The notes under the pieces: generated by a model
Seen by the model: the letters and a program-made list of their open reading frames with translations, nothing else
Database searches by the model: none
What the model was told of the DNA's origin: nothing
Translations under genes and position numbers: made by a program
Shown here: piece after piece, positions 1 through 12,370 of the stretch
Position numbering within the stretch: position 1 is the first letter of the stretch
Layout: every line of letters starts with the position of its first letter
Assembly: GCF_016808335.1 (NCBI RefSeq)
Contig: NC_053142.1
Location: forward strand, 48,975,992 to 49,039,991
Direction of reading: 5' to 3'
Origin: Panicum virgatum
Taxonomy: Eukaryota > Streptophyta > Magnoliopsida > Poales > Poaceae
Length of the DNA stretch: 64,000 nt

Positions 1-3
1 AGA

Positions 4-2130
4 ATGGGGGTGTACGAGCGGCCGGCGCCGGCGCCCGTGATGGGCATGTGGAACAGCGACCCGTTCAAGGTCGACAGCGGCCAGGCCACCAGTGGGTCCA
101 CCGTCATGGAGGCGGACAAGTTCGACACTAGGGTGAAGAACGATGAACTCATCAATCAGCTTGGTTCTTTCATGACTTCTGTGATTTGGGCAGAGTACTC
201 ATGTTGATGAGCTTTGCGCAGCTAGAAGATGTTCCACAGGTAGCACTGGAGCCGGCAAGAAGTACGGATCAGGAAACAAGCAGGCCGCCAGAGAGGGTAC
301 AGTTCAAGAATCTTTACTTGTTTTTTTTATTTTCTGCTTTTGACTGGCACACATGCTTAGGCCTTGTTTAGTTCTCAAAAATTTTCCTACAGTACCTATC
401 ACATCGAATTTTTTGAGACATGCATGGAGTATTAAATGTAGTTGAAAAAAAATAACTAATTACACAGTCTAACTGATTAGCACGAGATGAATCTTTTAAG
501 TCTAATTAGTTCATGATTGGACATTATTTATCAAGTAACAACGAAATGTGCTACAGTACCAAAACCCAAACTTTTTTCGCGAACTAAACACAGCCTCAGT
601 ATTTTTTTAAATACTACTATGTTCCAACAGAGAAAAGTCTTTAGTTCTTAGCTTCAACAGTCCATTTCATAGGTTGATTGATTTATTGTTGCAAGAGAAA
701 TAAATAAAATGCTCCGAATATAAACCTGAAATGATTTGCCTCAGGTCCTGCGAAGACTTGCACAGAACAGAGAGGCTGCTCGGAAGAGCCGGCTGAGAAA
801 AAAGGTAACCATAACCACAAGAACTTCACCAATCTTTAGGTGCTATCAACTATCATGGTATGGGTTACCCCTACCTTGTACGTAGTACCTCACAATTGTT
901 GCCGTTTTACTGCTGTTCAATAGGCGTACATCCAGCAGCTAGAGACAAGCCGGATGAAGCTGGCGCAGCTAGAGCAAGAGCTTCAACGGGCTCGACAGCA
1001 GGTACAAGAAAGGAAACAATCCGTTGGTTAAAACCATTTCATCAGTCCCTGCTACATTCCCTGATCCCCAGTGCATTGGCTGCTGATCTGCAGGGTGCCT
1101 ATGCAAATGGGAATTTGGGAGACCGAAATCTCGGATTCACAGGATCAATGGTTCCAGGTTAGGTTTTGCGCACATCGTTCGTTCTGAAGAACAAACACTA
1201 GCTGTCCAATGGCTTATTTGTGCGGTTTCCTTTCCACAGGTGTTGCTGCGTTCGAGATAGACTACAGCAACTGGGTGGAAGAGCAGAACAGGCACACAGC
1301 CGAGCTGAGGTCCGCTCTCCAGGGGCAGACCACGGAGCTGGAGCTGCGCATGCTCGTCGAGACCGGGCTCAACAACTACGAGCACCTGTTCAGGATCAAG
1401 GCGCTGGCCGCCAACTCGGACGTGTTCTACGTCACGTCCGGCGTGTGGAAGACCCCCGCCGAGCGCTTCTTCCTGTGGATCGGCGGGTTCCGGCCGTCGG
1501 AAGTGCTCAAGGTGGCCGTGCAGCTTCAGACATGCAGCAAGTGTTGTGTCCTCTGTCGATCCGGAGCGGTTTGTCTGACACGTTGGGCCTTGCTGTTGCT
1601 GGTGCCAGATCCTGAGGCCGCAGCTGGAGCCGCTGACGGAGGCGCAGCTGATGGCCGTGGGCGGCCTGCAGCACACCTCGACGCAGGCCGAGGACGCCCT
1701 GTCGCAGGGCATGGAGAAGCTGCAGCAGAACCTCGCCGAGACGCTGACGGCCGCGGCCGACCCGTTCGGCCCCCCCGACGGCTACATGCTGCAGATGGAG
1801 ACCGCCGTGGAGAAGCTGAAAGAGCTCGTCGGCTTCGTGATCCAGGTAACCAGCTGATCGAACCGAACCGGTCGCCAAGCATCATCATCATCATCGTCTA
1901 CCATGGATGGATTGCTCACTAGCATATGCGTGGGCGTGGCCTCTGCTCGGTCGGGTGTGCAGGCGGACCATCTCCGGCAGACGACGCTGCAGCAGATGCA
2001 CAAGATCCTGACGACGCGGCAGGCGGCGAGGGGCCTCCTGGCGCTCGGCGACTACTTCCAGCGCCTCCGCGCGCTCAGCCATCTGTGGGCGACGCGGCCC
2101 CGCGAGGCGCCGACGCTCAGCCATCTGTAG
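4..2130 (+). CDS. TGA-type bZIP transcription factor with DOG1 domain (TGA1/TGA4-like)
   Basis: Nuclear bZIP factor of the TGA clade, which binds TGACG (as-1) elements and works with NPR1-type co-activators in salicylate and defence signalling (family knowledge). Exons joined by GT-AG: 4-132, 222-296, 745-804, 924-1001, 1094-1157, 1240-1511, 1609-1845, 1963-2130. They sum to 1083 nt (360 aa), and every junction keeps frame. Exons 3-4 encode the basic region (core NREAARKSRLRKK) and the leucine zipper (YIQQLETSR...LEQELQRARQQ). Exons 6-8 encode the DOG1 domain (IDYSNWVEEQN; VWKTPAERFFLWIGGFRPSE; QAEDALSQGMEKLQ). The length matches TGA1/TGA4. The start at position 4 opens with MGVYERP, but the window begins 3 nt upstream, so an earlier start cannot be excluded. 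A MITE sits in the intron between exons 2 and 3. Confidence in the family is high; the exact subclade is inference. Confidence 0.93.
360..596. mobile_element. MITE in TGA intron
   Basis: About 237 bp with imperfect terminal inverted repeats: GGCCTTGTTTAGTTC at the left, and the reverse complement of GAACTAAACACAGCC at the right. The interior holds the phrases 'gcatggagtattaaatgtag' and 'gatgaatctttt', which recur in the element at 62183-62508, so both belong to one grass MITE family. It lies entirely within the intron between TGA exons 2 and 3. No clean target-site duplication was found. Confidence 0.75.
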
Positions 2131-2808
2131 TTCGTTGTATACTTCCCAAGGTGCAAGGCCCGATGACCAAAGACGACGACGACGACGAAGAAGTCGTGGA
2201 CCTCGCTGGGGTTGGAGATGAGGAACGCAGAGGCTTCGTTCTCAACCAGCGGCGCCGTGCCGCCGGTGCCCGCGTCTCCGTGGAACAGGAAACTGGTGTG
2301 CGTTTGTCGGGTGATGAAAGAATAACGGAAAAATTGAGGGCTTCCGAGACGTGTACAGTTTTGGTATACCCTGCCCGGAGGCTTTCTAGAGGCCGTATAA
2401 TTAACTGGTATAAATGATGGGTTTTACAAGTAGTGTTATTTACGGTATATCATGAATGAATTTATATGATGTAACGATATGTAACTAGTATCTGTCCATT
2501 TCTCATGAGTAGGGCACGCAGTCCTTGTGCAAATGTATTGTATGGAACAAGTTAGTCCACTTAAGATGAGATGCATCCGTAGAGTTTCAAATTTGCAGCT
2601 TCCTAGTGTGCGTGCGGTTCAGGCTTCAGAGGAAAAAAAAAAGCATCCGTTCGTTTGGTGCGCTCTTGTAATATTGTTACTTCTTTGTGAGTTAATCCGT
2701 GATGATTAAACGCAAACACACAGAACTGGGTACGTGGCTATAGGGGGGAGAAAGAGATTAGAAAAGAAGAACCAAGGGGCTAACGTGTAAATAAACTTAA
2801 TAAGAAGG

Positions 2809-2815
2809 AAAAAAA
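2809..2815 (-). terminator. Pol III T-run terminator of tRNA-Trp
   Basis: A run of at least seven A on the plus strand reads as TTTTTTT on the minus strand, 23 nt past the tRNA 3' end. This is the usual Pol III termination signal and supports the tRNA being transcribable. Confidence 0.6.
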
Positions 2816-2838
2816 GAGATCCTGTTGAATCGGGGGTT

Positions 2839-2910
2839 TGAACCCAACGTGAATCGAACACGCAACCTTCCGATCTGGAGTCAGACGCGGTACCAGTGCG
2901 CCACGGATCC
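2839..2910 (-). tRNA. tRNA-Trp (anticodon CCA)
   Basis: Read on the minus strand, this 72-nt sequence folds as a cloverleaf: acceptor GGATCCG with TGGGTTC, anticodon stem TCTGA/TCGGA around loop CTCCAGA (anticodon CCA), and T arm GCGTG-TTCGATT-CACGT. It closely matches the plant nuclear tRNA-Trp pattern. The D stem has one mismatch (GCGC with CCGC), and several acceptor and T-stem pairs are G-U. It may be a functional gene or a mildly degenerate copy. The internal B box GTTCGATTC is intact. A T-run follows 23 nt downstream on the minus strand. Confidence 0.88.
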
Positions 2911-3853
2911 GGAGGTGTCCAGTAGCTCCCGTAAGTTAATATGTTCTTACTCAGTCTGCAACGTCCTTCTTATCGACGATTAACGCCCCCGTGTGTTTCT
3001 GCGGTAATGCTCACACAGTTACGGGTTAGCAAACTTCATTCCTCAATTTCCACTAGATCTGCGGCATGCAATCTTCAGGTGTTCCGCTCCGTATCTCTCT
3101 GATCTTCACACCAACAACAGAACAACAGGAGGCTGGATTCTCCGCAATCCAATCAGGAAGCAGGGCCGTCGATCCGGAGTATCAATGCGAGCTCCTCTGC
3201 CCACTGAACTTCCTACTCCTACGCATCGCACCAGGGACCATGCACGCCATGGCTTTGGGATCCTGCTAGCCTTTATCCAGCGAGGGTACGCGAAGCACGG
3301 ACGAGTTCAGAGAGTTGGCGCACAGTTCCGGCGCGCGCGTGAGCAGGGGAGACTGGAGAGAGCCAGTCAGGCAGAGCGAGCGCAGAGCAACGCGACAGGC
3401 GGAGGCTCATGCGCCGCAGTAACTGATGGCTCTGAACGAACTCTCCCACAGTGCGCGCGGTCACGGAGCAGAGACGCGGAGTAAATGGGGCCGCGCCGCG
3501 CTGGCTTCATTCAAAGCCGCCGCGACCCGCGTCGCGGCCTGCCTCGCCGCTCGCCGGCCCGTCGCCTCTGTCTCCGGCCGGCGGGGTCACGACACGAACC
3601 CCTTCACGCGCCCGCAGTCGTCGCGGCAGCTGCGGGGGCTCGCGCAGCGCGGCAGGCCGAGCTCCCGGCCTTGAATGGCCACGCCGCGCCGCGCCTTCTC
3701 TCGACCGCGACCGGCCAGCGGCCTGCGGGCTGCGGCGCGGCAGGCTAGGGGGTCATTGAATCCGTGTGAGGGGGGCCGAGGATCATGTGACGCACAATCA
3801 AAGGTCCCCCCCGCGCGGCGCCCCTCATCAATGGCCGCGGCCTCATGCACGCG

Positions 3854-3862
3854 GGTATATAT
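3854..3862 (+). promoter_or_regulatory. TATA box of the EPF-like gene
   Basis: GTATATATG, about 190 nt upstream of the start codon at 4048, preceded by a very GC-rich stretch (3480-3760). Its position fits a core promoter with a 5' UTR of about 160 nt. Confidence 0.55.
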
Positions 3863-4047
3863 GCGCGTCGACGTGCAGAACCCAACGCCACCATTTGGCT
3901 GCAGAGCTCAGCCTCGCTCCTCGCGCAACAAGCAGTACGAGTAGATAGCCTCTCAGTGTTGAGCCAGTAGGACGCAGCGTCCGGGCAGCGAACAGCACGC
4001 CGGTTCGGACGCCGCGCCTCGTTCTCGCAGTTTCCTTGGGCTGGCTG

Positions 4048-4607
4048 ATGGCGATGGGGAGGCACGCTCCTGCCCTGCTCGCTCTGGCGGTGGCGTCGCT
4101 GCTCGCTGCCGTGAGCGATGGCATCAGACCGGCTCCTGGTAAGTGTGCGGCTGCTTAGAACTCTAAAAAAAAGTGTGCTCGCCGCCCTGTTCGATGCCGT
4201 ACGCGTGCTAACCATGATCGATCTTCTCATCTGAGCACAGCTCTGGAGCATGGGGCGACGACGGTGGAGATGACCATACCTTCGGTGCAGGTATGCTGCT
4301 GTTACGACTTACGACAACCAGCGCACTCAACTAACCTTGCATTGGCTCCATCTGAATTTCTGAATGGACCAACGACCTGCGAGCTCACGTTGAGGTTGGT
4401 TGGCAGGAGCAGGACCTGGTGCTGCGGGAGGAGGAGGTGCGCGCGACGGGGTCGAGCCTGCCGGACTGCTCGCACGCGTGCGGGGCGTGCTCGCCGTGCA
4501 GCCGCGTCATGGTCAGCTTCAAGTGCTCCGCGGCAGAGCCGCTGCCGTGCCCCATGGTCTACCGCTGCATGTGCAGGGGCAAGTGCTACCCGGTGCCCTC
4601 CAGCTAG
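4048..4607 (+). CDS. EPIDERMAL PATTERNING FACTOR-like secreted peptide (EPF1/EPF2 type)
   Basis: Small secreted cysteine-rich signal. In plants, EPF1/EPF2 peptides bind ERECTA-family receptors with TMM to restrict stomatal formation (family knowledge). Three exons, 4048-4138, 4241-4290 and 4407-4607, are joined by GT-AG to give 113 aa. Residues 1-25 form a signal peptide (MAMGRH then an Ala/Leu-rich core). The C-terminal ~55 residues are the mature peptide, starting GSSLPDCSHACGACSPC and ending CMCRGKCYPVPSS. That start matches EPF1/EPF2 rather than EPFL1-6 or stomagen. The mature part has nine cysteines; the family usually shows eight, and the extra one replaces a residue in the K-x-YPVP tail. 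The start at 4048 was chosen as the first ATG after the TATA box that gives a signal peptide; a second ATG lies two codons later. Confidence 0.9.
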
Positions 4608-5597
4608 CTCTCGCCCGGTGACGCCGCGCCACGAGGCCACGGCGGCGCGAGCAGAGAACAAGCAAGCTCTGGCGCGCACCGCTGCACACGCGTGGAGCAC
4701 CTACGCATCTTTACGCTGATGAATGAAGCATTGTACGTCGTCGCCCGAGCTTACGAAGACTTGAGCGTGTGTTGGTTGTGTGCCACACCGTCCGGGATAG
4801 TTTTGTAAATGATGATGGTCGAAGATGAGTAGTTAGATAGTTATTATTAGCTTATTAGGCGAGTACGTGTCCTGTGAGAAGAGAGATTCTCGATGAGCCA
4901 GTAATTTTTGGGATATGCCAGCATGCCTCGGTGCCTTTAGTTGTTGTATCTATTTCCCTTATTTATGATTTCACATACCTATTTTTTTGTCTATTTTTGC
5001 ATTCACACACACAAAAAAACCATTCCTACCCTTAAAAAAAAACCATTCCTCGTATTTCCTAGAATTTTGACATTGCATCCATCCAATCGCAAATACAGTG
5101 TTCAGCCACTTCATCATAAGCTCCAAAACGCATCACGTTCTCATTCCTTTTGATTTTTAAACAAATTAAAAAAAATCCAAATCAACTAGTAAGCTAACCC
5201 TTTGCCCATCACATCAACACTACAGCACTGAACACAACTCCCCATCTTCCACGATTGCAACTAAATTAAGATTAAAAAGCCCTCAAATCATCCACTAAAC
5301 CCACTTAAACAACCATTAACGCCCACACCAGCCGATGTGTACACACAAAAAACAACACACACAAAGCACCAAGATTGCCAACCGGGCTGGTGGCGGCAGC
5401 CGTGTGCACGTAGCAGTAGCAGAGAAGCAGCCTGCGACACCAGCAACACCTCGCGCTGTGGGCCCCGCCCCGCAGACCACCCACAAGCAGCAGAGGCGGA
5501 GGCAGCCAGCTGCCAGCCAGGCAGGGCACAGATACGATTCCGGATTCCACCGTTGGCGTAAACCCTCCTGCCTTTCCCTATCCCGCAACCCCAACAC

Positions 5598-5618
5598 CTC
5601 TCTCTCTCTCTCTCTCTC
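5598..5618. repeat. (CT)n microsatellite in POLI promoter/5' UTR
   Basis: About ten CT dinucleotides, roughly 220 nt upstream of the DNA polymerase I start. Pyrimidine runs of this kind are common in grass 5' UTRs and core promoters. Confidence 0.85.
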
Positions 5619-5837
5619 CCTCCGAACCGAACCCAAACTCTCCTCGCGCGCCGCCGCCGCCGCTCCATTCGCGGCCGCCGAATGCCCGCGCGGCCCGGCG
5701 CGTCCTGACCCTGAACCCTAACACGCGTGCCTACCCCGCGCCGCGCGGTGTTGTCCAAGACGGCGCCCTGCGGCCTCGGTTGCGGCGGCGGGGGAGCCGG
5801 GGGAGGGGCCGGGAGGCTGAGGCGGCTCGTGGGGTCC

Positions 5838-8800
5838 ATGGCGATGGCCGGGACGGCGCCGGCGCCGGCGCCGGCGCTGCTCCGGCGGTGCCCGTGCTCG
5901 GCGCCTCCCTGGGCGCCCTCGCCCTTCCGCCCCCGCCGCCGCGGCCGCTCGACGATGTCGCCCTTCACCGGTGGCAGAAGGTTAGTACCCCTACTGTTTT
6001 GAGGTTTTAATGCTCAATCAGTGAAGCTAGGTAGCCTGCGTGATGTGTGAATAGGTGGTAGTGCTAGTGATAATCATTTTTTCGAGGTTTACATGGGGCA
6101 CTAGGAATTAGTAGGATGCTGGCCTATGGTTTCAGGTTAGGTCGATGCTGTGAGCCTGTGCTAGCTGGCAAGCTGCTACTGCGGTGGTTACTGTTCAGTG
6201 TCGTGTTCTGGTGATACTAGTACTTTCTATGGACCAATCGTGGATGAGTGAGCCTAATACTATGTCTGCTGCGTAAATTTGCTCTGCATCCATATCCTGT
6301 ATTCCCGTAGGACTGACCCTATTGTCTCTGGCCCGTCCCTGGTTATGGTATTTGCTTGAACTTTGTTAGCGAATCAACATTTGATGATGGTTCTCCAAAG
6401 TATCCTAGTTGTGCATCACTTTGGTGTTTTCCCTCTAACTTTAAGAACGGTTCTGTTTGTCAGGCAGGAGTACTCTCATAGTTCAGGTGCTGGAATTCAA
6501 GACAACAAACCTCTTAAGTTTGGAGTATGTGTCAACTTTAACGTGCAAAGTAGTGGGGCGCAAGAATGGGCTGCTGAGAGCAAGAGGTTATCTGCCATCA
6601 GAACCAGCAACGGTACCTACAAAGGTTCCAGTCACCTAGGGCCAGCTATTCTTCATCATGAACACCTTGAAGATTTCAAGAGCTCCAAGCAGTCTTCAGC
6701 TCACAGTTTAAGACAAATAATGGCGCCGAATTCACTTGCAAATAGGCATGCCAATATGGAACCTGCAAAGCATCACATGATTAATCGTGCTGCAACTGCT
6801 GTGTCAGCACTGGCCAGTGTTGTTAAAGATGACACCAAACCAGTTAACAGGCATAGTGAATCCGAAGTGGAGGCTCATTGGCCAAATGGTTCCAAGTTTC
6901 ATGCTTCTCTTCCGAAAATTTCTGAAATTGAAACAAGCTTGCCATTTGATGACAAGGCTACAGAAAGCGATCCTAAAGATGAAAATGAATGCTCACCCAA
7001 GGAGACAGTACAACCTTCTCCCGCTAAAGCACCCTTGTCCAAGGAGTCTAAAGATGCACGGAAGGCACTTGCTACCATCTATGAAAAAGTTCTGGTGGTT
7101 GATGATGTCAAGTCAGCTAGGAGAGTTGTTCAGTTGCTTACTACGAAGTACAGAAATTTTATTCATGCATGTGATACAGAGGTAGGGATGAAAACCCTTG
7201 GCGATTGTTTGAACCTCTATAAGATCCTTTGCTGCCAATCTGCTATTGACATATTCAATAAGGCATTATATACTCCTTTAAAATCAGGACTCAGGGTTTT
7301 ACATATGCATACATACCCACCTTTTTTAAATTCCAAATGTTTGCTTCTGATTTAATTTACATTTTTCTTTCTTTCTGTGACTTCCTTATGCACCATGTAT
7401 GCCTGCACCTTTTGCTTTATTGTTCAGTATGGTGTCCATGATAAATGAGGGGTCTCATGGATATTGAACAGAATTAAGCAGATACCCATTATTATCTTGT
7501 GTTCTTTGTTCGGTGTTATGGTACTGACAATTAAGTTATATGTTGGAAAGATTTGTTTTCCTTTTGAATGCAAACCAACTCCTTGTTATTGTTTATAATT
7601 TAGGAGAGCTCAATGCATGCAGGTAGCTAATATTGATGTTAAACAAGAGACACCAGTTGGCCATGGAAAGGTCACATGCTTTAGCATCTACTCTGGCACT
7701 TCTGGTGCTGAAGCTGATTTTGGAAATGGCAAGACATGCATTTGGGTGGATGTGCTGGATGGTGGACGGGATGTCCTCATGGAGTTTTCCCCATTTTTTG
7801 AAGATTCATCAATTAGGAAGGTGAAATGCTGCTCACTTTCTCGTTCTTTTTGTTTGACACCACTTAGCGGGGTTATTAGGACTTGGGCCTCTTTCCTGGG
7901 CAGGACACCAAATCCATGTATCTTTACTGATTAACTAATTTCTCGACGCTGGGGTTGATCCTAAAGAGATTGTACTGGTGTCCTCTCTATTCCATTATTG
8001 TATAAGACTATTGTGGTATAAACAAATCCAAGAACAAGAGTATAATTGCAATTATTTAGGGAAGTATAATTGCAATTATTTACTATTTAAGGAAGTACAT
8101 GATATGTCACAGTCAGATTCAAAACTCATGCTTACTACTTTACGATGTGCAGGTGTTAGCCAAATTATCCGTTTCTCTGCTTTTACCCTTTTCTTTTGAT
8201 ATCTGTAGCCAAACCTTGCTATTCCTGGAACCGTAGGATAAAACATCTACCTCAGTTATCTCATTATTGGAATGTTCTAAAGAAAGTATCTTATTTTCGT
8301 TATGTAGGTTTGGCACAATTATAGTTTCGATAGTCATGTCATAGAGAACTATGGAATTAAAGTTTCTGGATTTCATGCTGATACAATGCATCTCGCACGA
8401 CTTTGGGATTCGTCAAGAAGAACGGATGGGGGATATTCTCTTGAGGGACTTACAAATGATCACAGGGTCTTGGGTGTTGTCCCAAAGGAAGTGCAAAAGA
8501 TCGGGAAGCGGTCAATGAAAACCATCTTTGGTAGGAAAAAGATAAAAAAAGATGGATCAGAAGGTAAAATTACTGCAATTGAGCCTGTTGAAATTTTACA
8601 AAGAGAAGATAGAGAACTGTGGATCTGTTATTCTTCACTAGATTCCATGAGTACGTTGAGGCTTTATGAAAGCTTGAAAATCAAGCTTGAAAGGATGCCA
8701 TGGACTTTTGATGGTGTCCCCAGAGGTTCAATGTACGATTTCTATGAGGAGTATTGGCGTCCGTTTGGTGCTATTCTTGTCAAAATGGAAACAGCTGGAA

Positions 8801-11800
8801 TGCTTGTCGACCGTGCTTACCTTTCAGAGATTGAAAAAGTTGCTGTTGCACAGCGCAAATTAGTTGCTGAAAAATTTCGGAAGTGGGCATCTAAGTATTG
8901 CCCTGATGCAAAATACATGAATGTTAATAGTGATATTCAGATTCGACAACTCTTCTTTGGTGGTATAGAGAACAGGTATGAACTTCACCATTTTCTCTGT
9001 TTAAAATTCCTTTTGGGCATCCATATTTATGCTGCTTTAATTTCCCATCTAGGAAAGTCTTATTTAATTTGTTACATATTAAATAAAAGGAGAAAAATTT
9101 AAGTCAATATATATTTAATTCTGTTTCCTAGATATTCCTTGGATGTAATCCCTATAAATTTTTGACGTTCTTGATTTCTGACAGATTCAAACCTGGTGAA
9201 TTTTTGCCGAAGAGTAGAGCTATTAAAGTGCCTAATGATGAAACTGCAGTTGCAGAAGGCAAGAAGATTCCAAAGTATCGCACAATTGAACTTTTCAGTA
9301 TTGTCGAAGACCTCCAAACTGAAATATTCACTGCAAGTGGCTGGCCTTCAGTTAGTGGGGATGCATTGAGAAATTTGGCTGGGAAAGTTCCATCGGATCT
9401 TGTTTACACAACAGATGATGTAAGTAATGATGAATGTGGTAGTGATTCTGAAATTTCTGATTGTGACCTAGAAGACACCTCCTCTTATGGAACTGCATAT
9501 GAAGCATTTGGGGGAGGCAAGAAAGGAAAAGAAGCATGTCATGCCATTGCAGCTCTATGTGAGATCTGTTCTATTGACTCGTTGATATCCAACTTCATTC
9601 TTCCTTTACAGGTGAGCTGGCTCCACATACCCTAGTGTAGATTGCAGCAGTCATTGTTGTACACGGCTATGTGAGTTTGGCTTGAATGCCAACTATCACA
9701 AAGTATAGCCTTAATTTGTGTCTTTATCCTAATTATCTCCTTTTGCTCCCCTGACAGGGAAATCATATATCATGTAAGGAGGGGCGGATCCACTGTTCTT
9801 TAAATATCAACACAGAAACAGGGCGTTTATCGGCGAGAACACCAAATTTGCAGGTTGGCATTTACGATTTTAGGGATTGCACCCGATTGTAGTATAATGG
9901 CATTCTCAAGGTCAATGTTATGGGCAGTTGGCTAGGCCTTATGGGCTGGATCCATTAGGGCTAGGGTTAGAGATAGGTGACAAGTAAACCTCATATAAAG
10001 AGAGGGGATGTATCAATCAAAGGCAAGCAAGAATGAACCAATCTATTATCCCAGTTCCCTTCTCCTACCTCTGCCCTTGTAGTGAGGTTGTGCATCTTGG
10101 GTTCGGAGCTATCCACACTCGTGTTTATGACAGTCAATAATTATACAGGACTTTCAACATATTATAAAATTTTAGAAAAGGACAACAGGCTGTTTGAGTG
10201 TTGGATCCTAACTTGAAACATAAGGCATAGTGTCATTACTTATTGTCGATGGGATAAAGTTAATGCGCTGAATTGGAATATGAACTATGATACAAATGTA
10301 TTTAGCAGTTAGATTGGCAGCTTCTATATTCTTAATATGTGTGGACTGGATGAAGCTTAAACAAGGTACTGTTATGCAAATCATTAAGCCATGTTCGTCA
10401 ACTCAATAAGCAAGTTGTTAGCCTGTTACTGATATTAAGTTTGAAAATGAGCTCTGTAGTTTCTTTGAACATAATGGCCCAAAATAGTTATATGAGGTTG
10501 TTGCAGCATTTAATCTGATAACCAAAAGATGAGAAATGTTTTGTCAAGTCTTGCAAGCTGTGAGCTGGTTGGTTGCTTTACATCTTCTAGTATTTTGATA
10601 CAAATAACCAACATCAAATAATTTGTTGAACTTGTGATGTAAATTCCTTCATGGCAGAACCAACCTGCACTTGAAAAGGATCGGTATAAAATTCGCCAAG
10701 CTTTTGTCGCAGCTCCAGGGAACACTCTTATTGTTGCTGATTATGGTCAGGTATTGTGCTCACTGCTCAGCTGAGTTTTCAAATATTTGTATGCTGATAT
10801 TAGTACAAAGCAAAAATGACTCACTTCTTTTGCATGTAGCTGGAGCTCCGGATATTGGCGCATCTTGCTGGTTGTAAAAGCATGTTAGATGCTTTCAAAG
10901 CTGGCGGTGACTTCCATTCCAGGACTGCCATGAACATGTACCAGCATATTCGCGAGGCTGTTGAAGAAGAGAAAGTAATTCTTGAGTGGCATCCTCAACC
11001 TGGTCAAGAGAAACCTCCTGTGCCACTGTTGAAGGTATGCTAGCTGTAATGGTATTTCTGAGAATTATACTGATTCCTTCTAATTTGTTAAAACTATGGT
11101 CAGGCTTGCCAGTTTATCGCTTCATCTTGTGTACTGCACTATGTTGCACTTACAGTTTCCTTTATTTTCCATGTCTTTTGGTCCAGTATACACCGTGGAG
11201 TTAGTTATGGATATGGGTCCATCAAATATTATTAGCATGAGAATGTATGTGACGTGTCTGGAACGAAACTCTAATGCTTTTCTTGTGATTTAGGATGCTT
11301 TTGGTGCTGAGAGGAGGAAAGCTAAAATGCTAAATTTTTCCATTGCATATGGAAAAACAGCCCATGGACTTGCTCGAGATTGGAAGGTACAAACTTGTCA
11401 AATGAACATATCTCTAAAATCTAAATTAACAGCAACATTTCAACTTTGGGTGTGTTTTCAGTACCAGCTTGGCCTACTGGGTTAACCAATCAGCTAGAAA
11501 CCAGAAAACAACCTGCATGCTGATTAGCCATGTTTATAAGACATGCAGCCTTATGTAATTTCCTCCCTTATCAGGTTTCTGTTAAGGAAGCAAAGGACAC
11601 ACTGAAACTCTGGTATAGTGATCGAAAGGAGGTTAAGGCTTGGCAAATGAAGCAGAAAGCGCTAGCACAGGAGAGGTGTGAAGTTTATACTTTGCTTGGG
11701 CGATCACGCCGTTTTCCAAACATGGCTCATGCAACTTCTGGCCAAAGGGGTCACATTGAGCGTGCTGCTATCAATGCTCCTGTACAGGTAAGTACTGCCT

Positions 11801-12370
11801 ATCGCAACTCATAGTTGTTGAAATTAGTTTTGTGCTTAAAATGTTTTCTTTTAACGCCATAGGGCAGTGCAGCAGATGTTGCTATGTGTGCAATGCATGA
11901 GATAGACAGGAATACTCGTCTGAAGGAACTTGGTTGGACGCTACTCTTGCAGGTATTTGATGTGTAAAGTTACTGATCACTGTTTAATGTTGGCATACTT
12001 TGTTTCCCCCTTTGAAACTGAAAAGGGCACTGACATTTTGTGACTGGTGAAACTTGGCCATTAGTATCCCATTTTTCTGAGTCAAAATGTATGCAGTTGG
12101 TGCTCACAATGTTTACTTTGGAATATTGTTTTAGATTTAGCCTTTTTGGGTAAATGCAACACAATTTAGACCTAGAAGAAGTGAAGAACTGACAGCTCCA
12201 TATTTCAGGTACATGATGAAGTGATACTGGAAGGGCCTGCCGAGTCCGCTGAACAGGCCAAGTCCATAGTAGTCGAGTGCATGTCTAAGCCCTTCTATGG
12301 CACCAACATCCTGAAGGTCGACCTGGCTGTTGATGCCAAATGTGCGCAGAATTGGTATGCAGCTAAGTAG
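5838..12370 (+). CDS. Plant organellar DNA polymerase I-like (family A, POP/PolI)
   Basis: Replicative and repair DNA polymerase of plastids and mitochondria, a bacterial PolI-like family A enzyme with 3'-5' exonuclease (family knowledge). Twelve exons: 5838-5980, 6464-7181, 7623-7820, 8308-8975, 9185-9611, 9758-9853, 10658-10750, 10840-11034, 11294-11386, 11575-11787, 11863-11952, 12209-12370. They total 3096 nt, 1031 aa, with frame kept throughout. Residues 1-50 are Ala/Arg/Pro-rich, like an organelle transit peptide. The exonuclease has Exo I DTE (285-287), Exo II NYSFD (D361) and Exo III YSSLD (D465). The polymerase has motif A DYGQLELR (D778), motif B RRKAKMLNFSIAYG (853-866) and motif C QVHDEV (D981, E982). 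All catalytic residues are present. The start at 5838 (MAMAGT) is preferred; the upstream in-frame ATG at 5727 would add 37 Gly/Arg-rich residues. Intron 6 contains a solo LTR. Confidence 0.96.
9916..10132 (+). mobile_element. 217-bp solo LTR inside POLI intron 6
   Basis: Starts TGTTATGGGC and ends TTTATGACA, so it has TG...CA ends, and it is flanked by the identical 5-bp duplication GTCAA (9911-9915 and 10133-10137). It contains a TATA-like CATATAAAGAG. No second LTR or internal region is present. The size suggests a TRIM/SMART-like or small Copia LTR. It sits in the sense orientation of the gene. Confidence 0.85.

Noticed and set aside
5288..5968. 226-codon minus-strand ORF
   Set aside because: Covers the polymerase promoter, the CT repeat and exon 1 in antisense; no domain.
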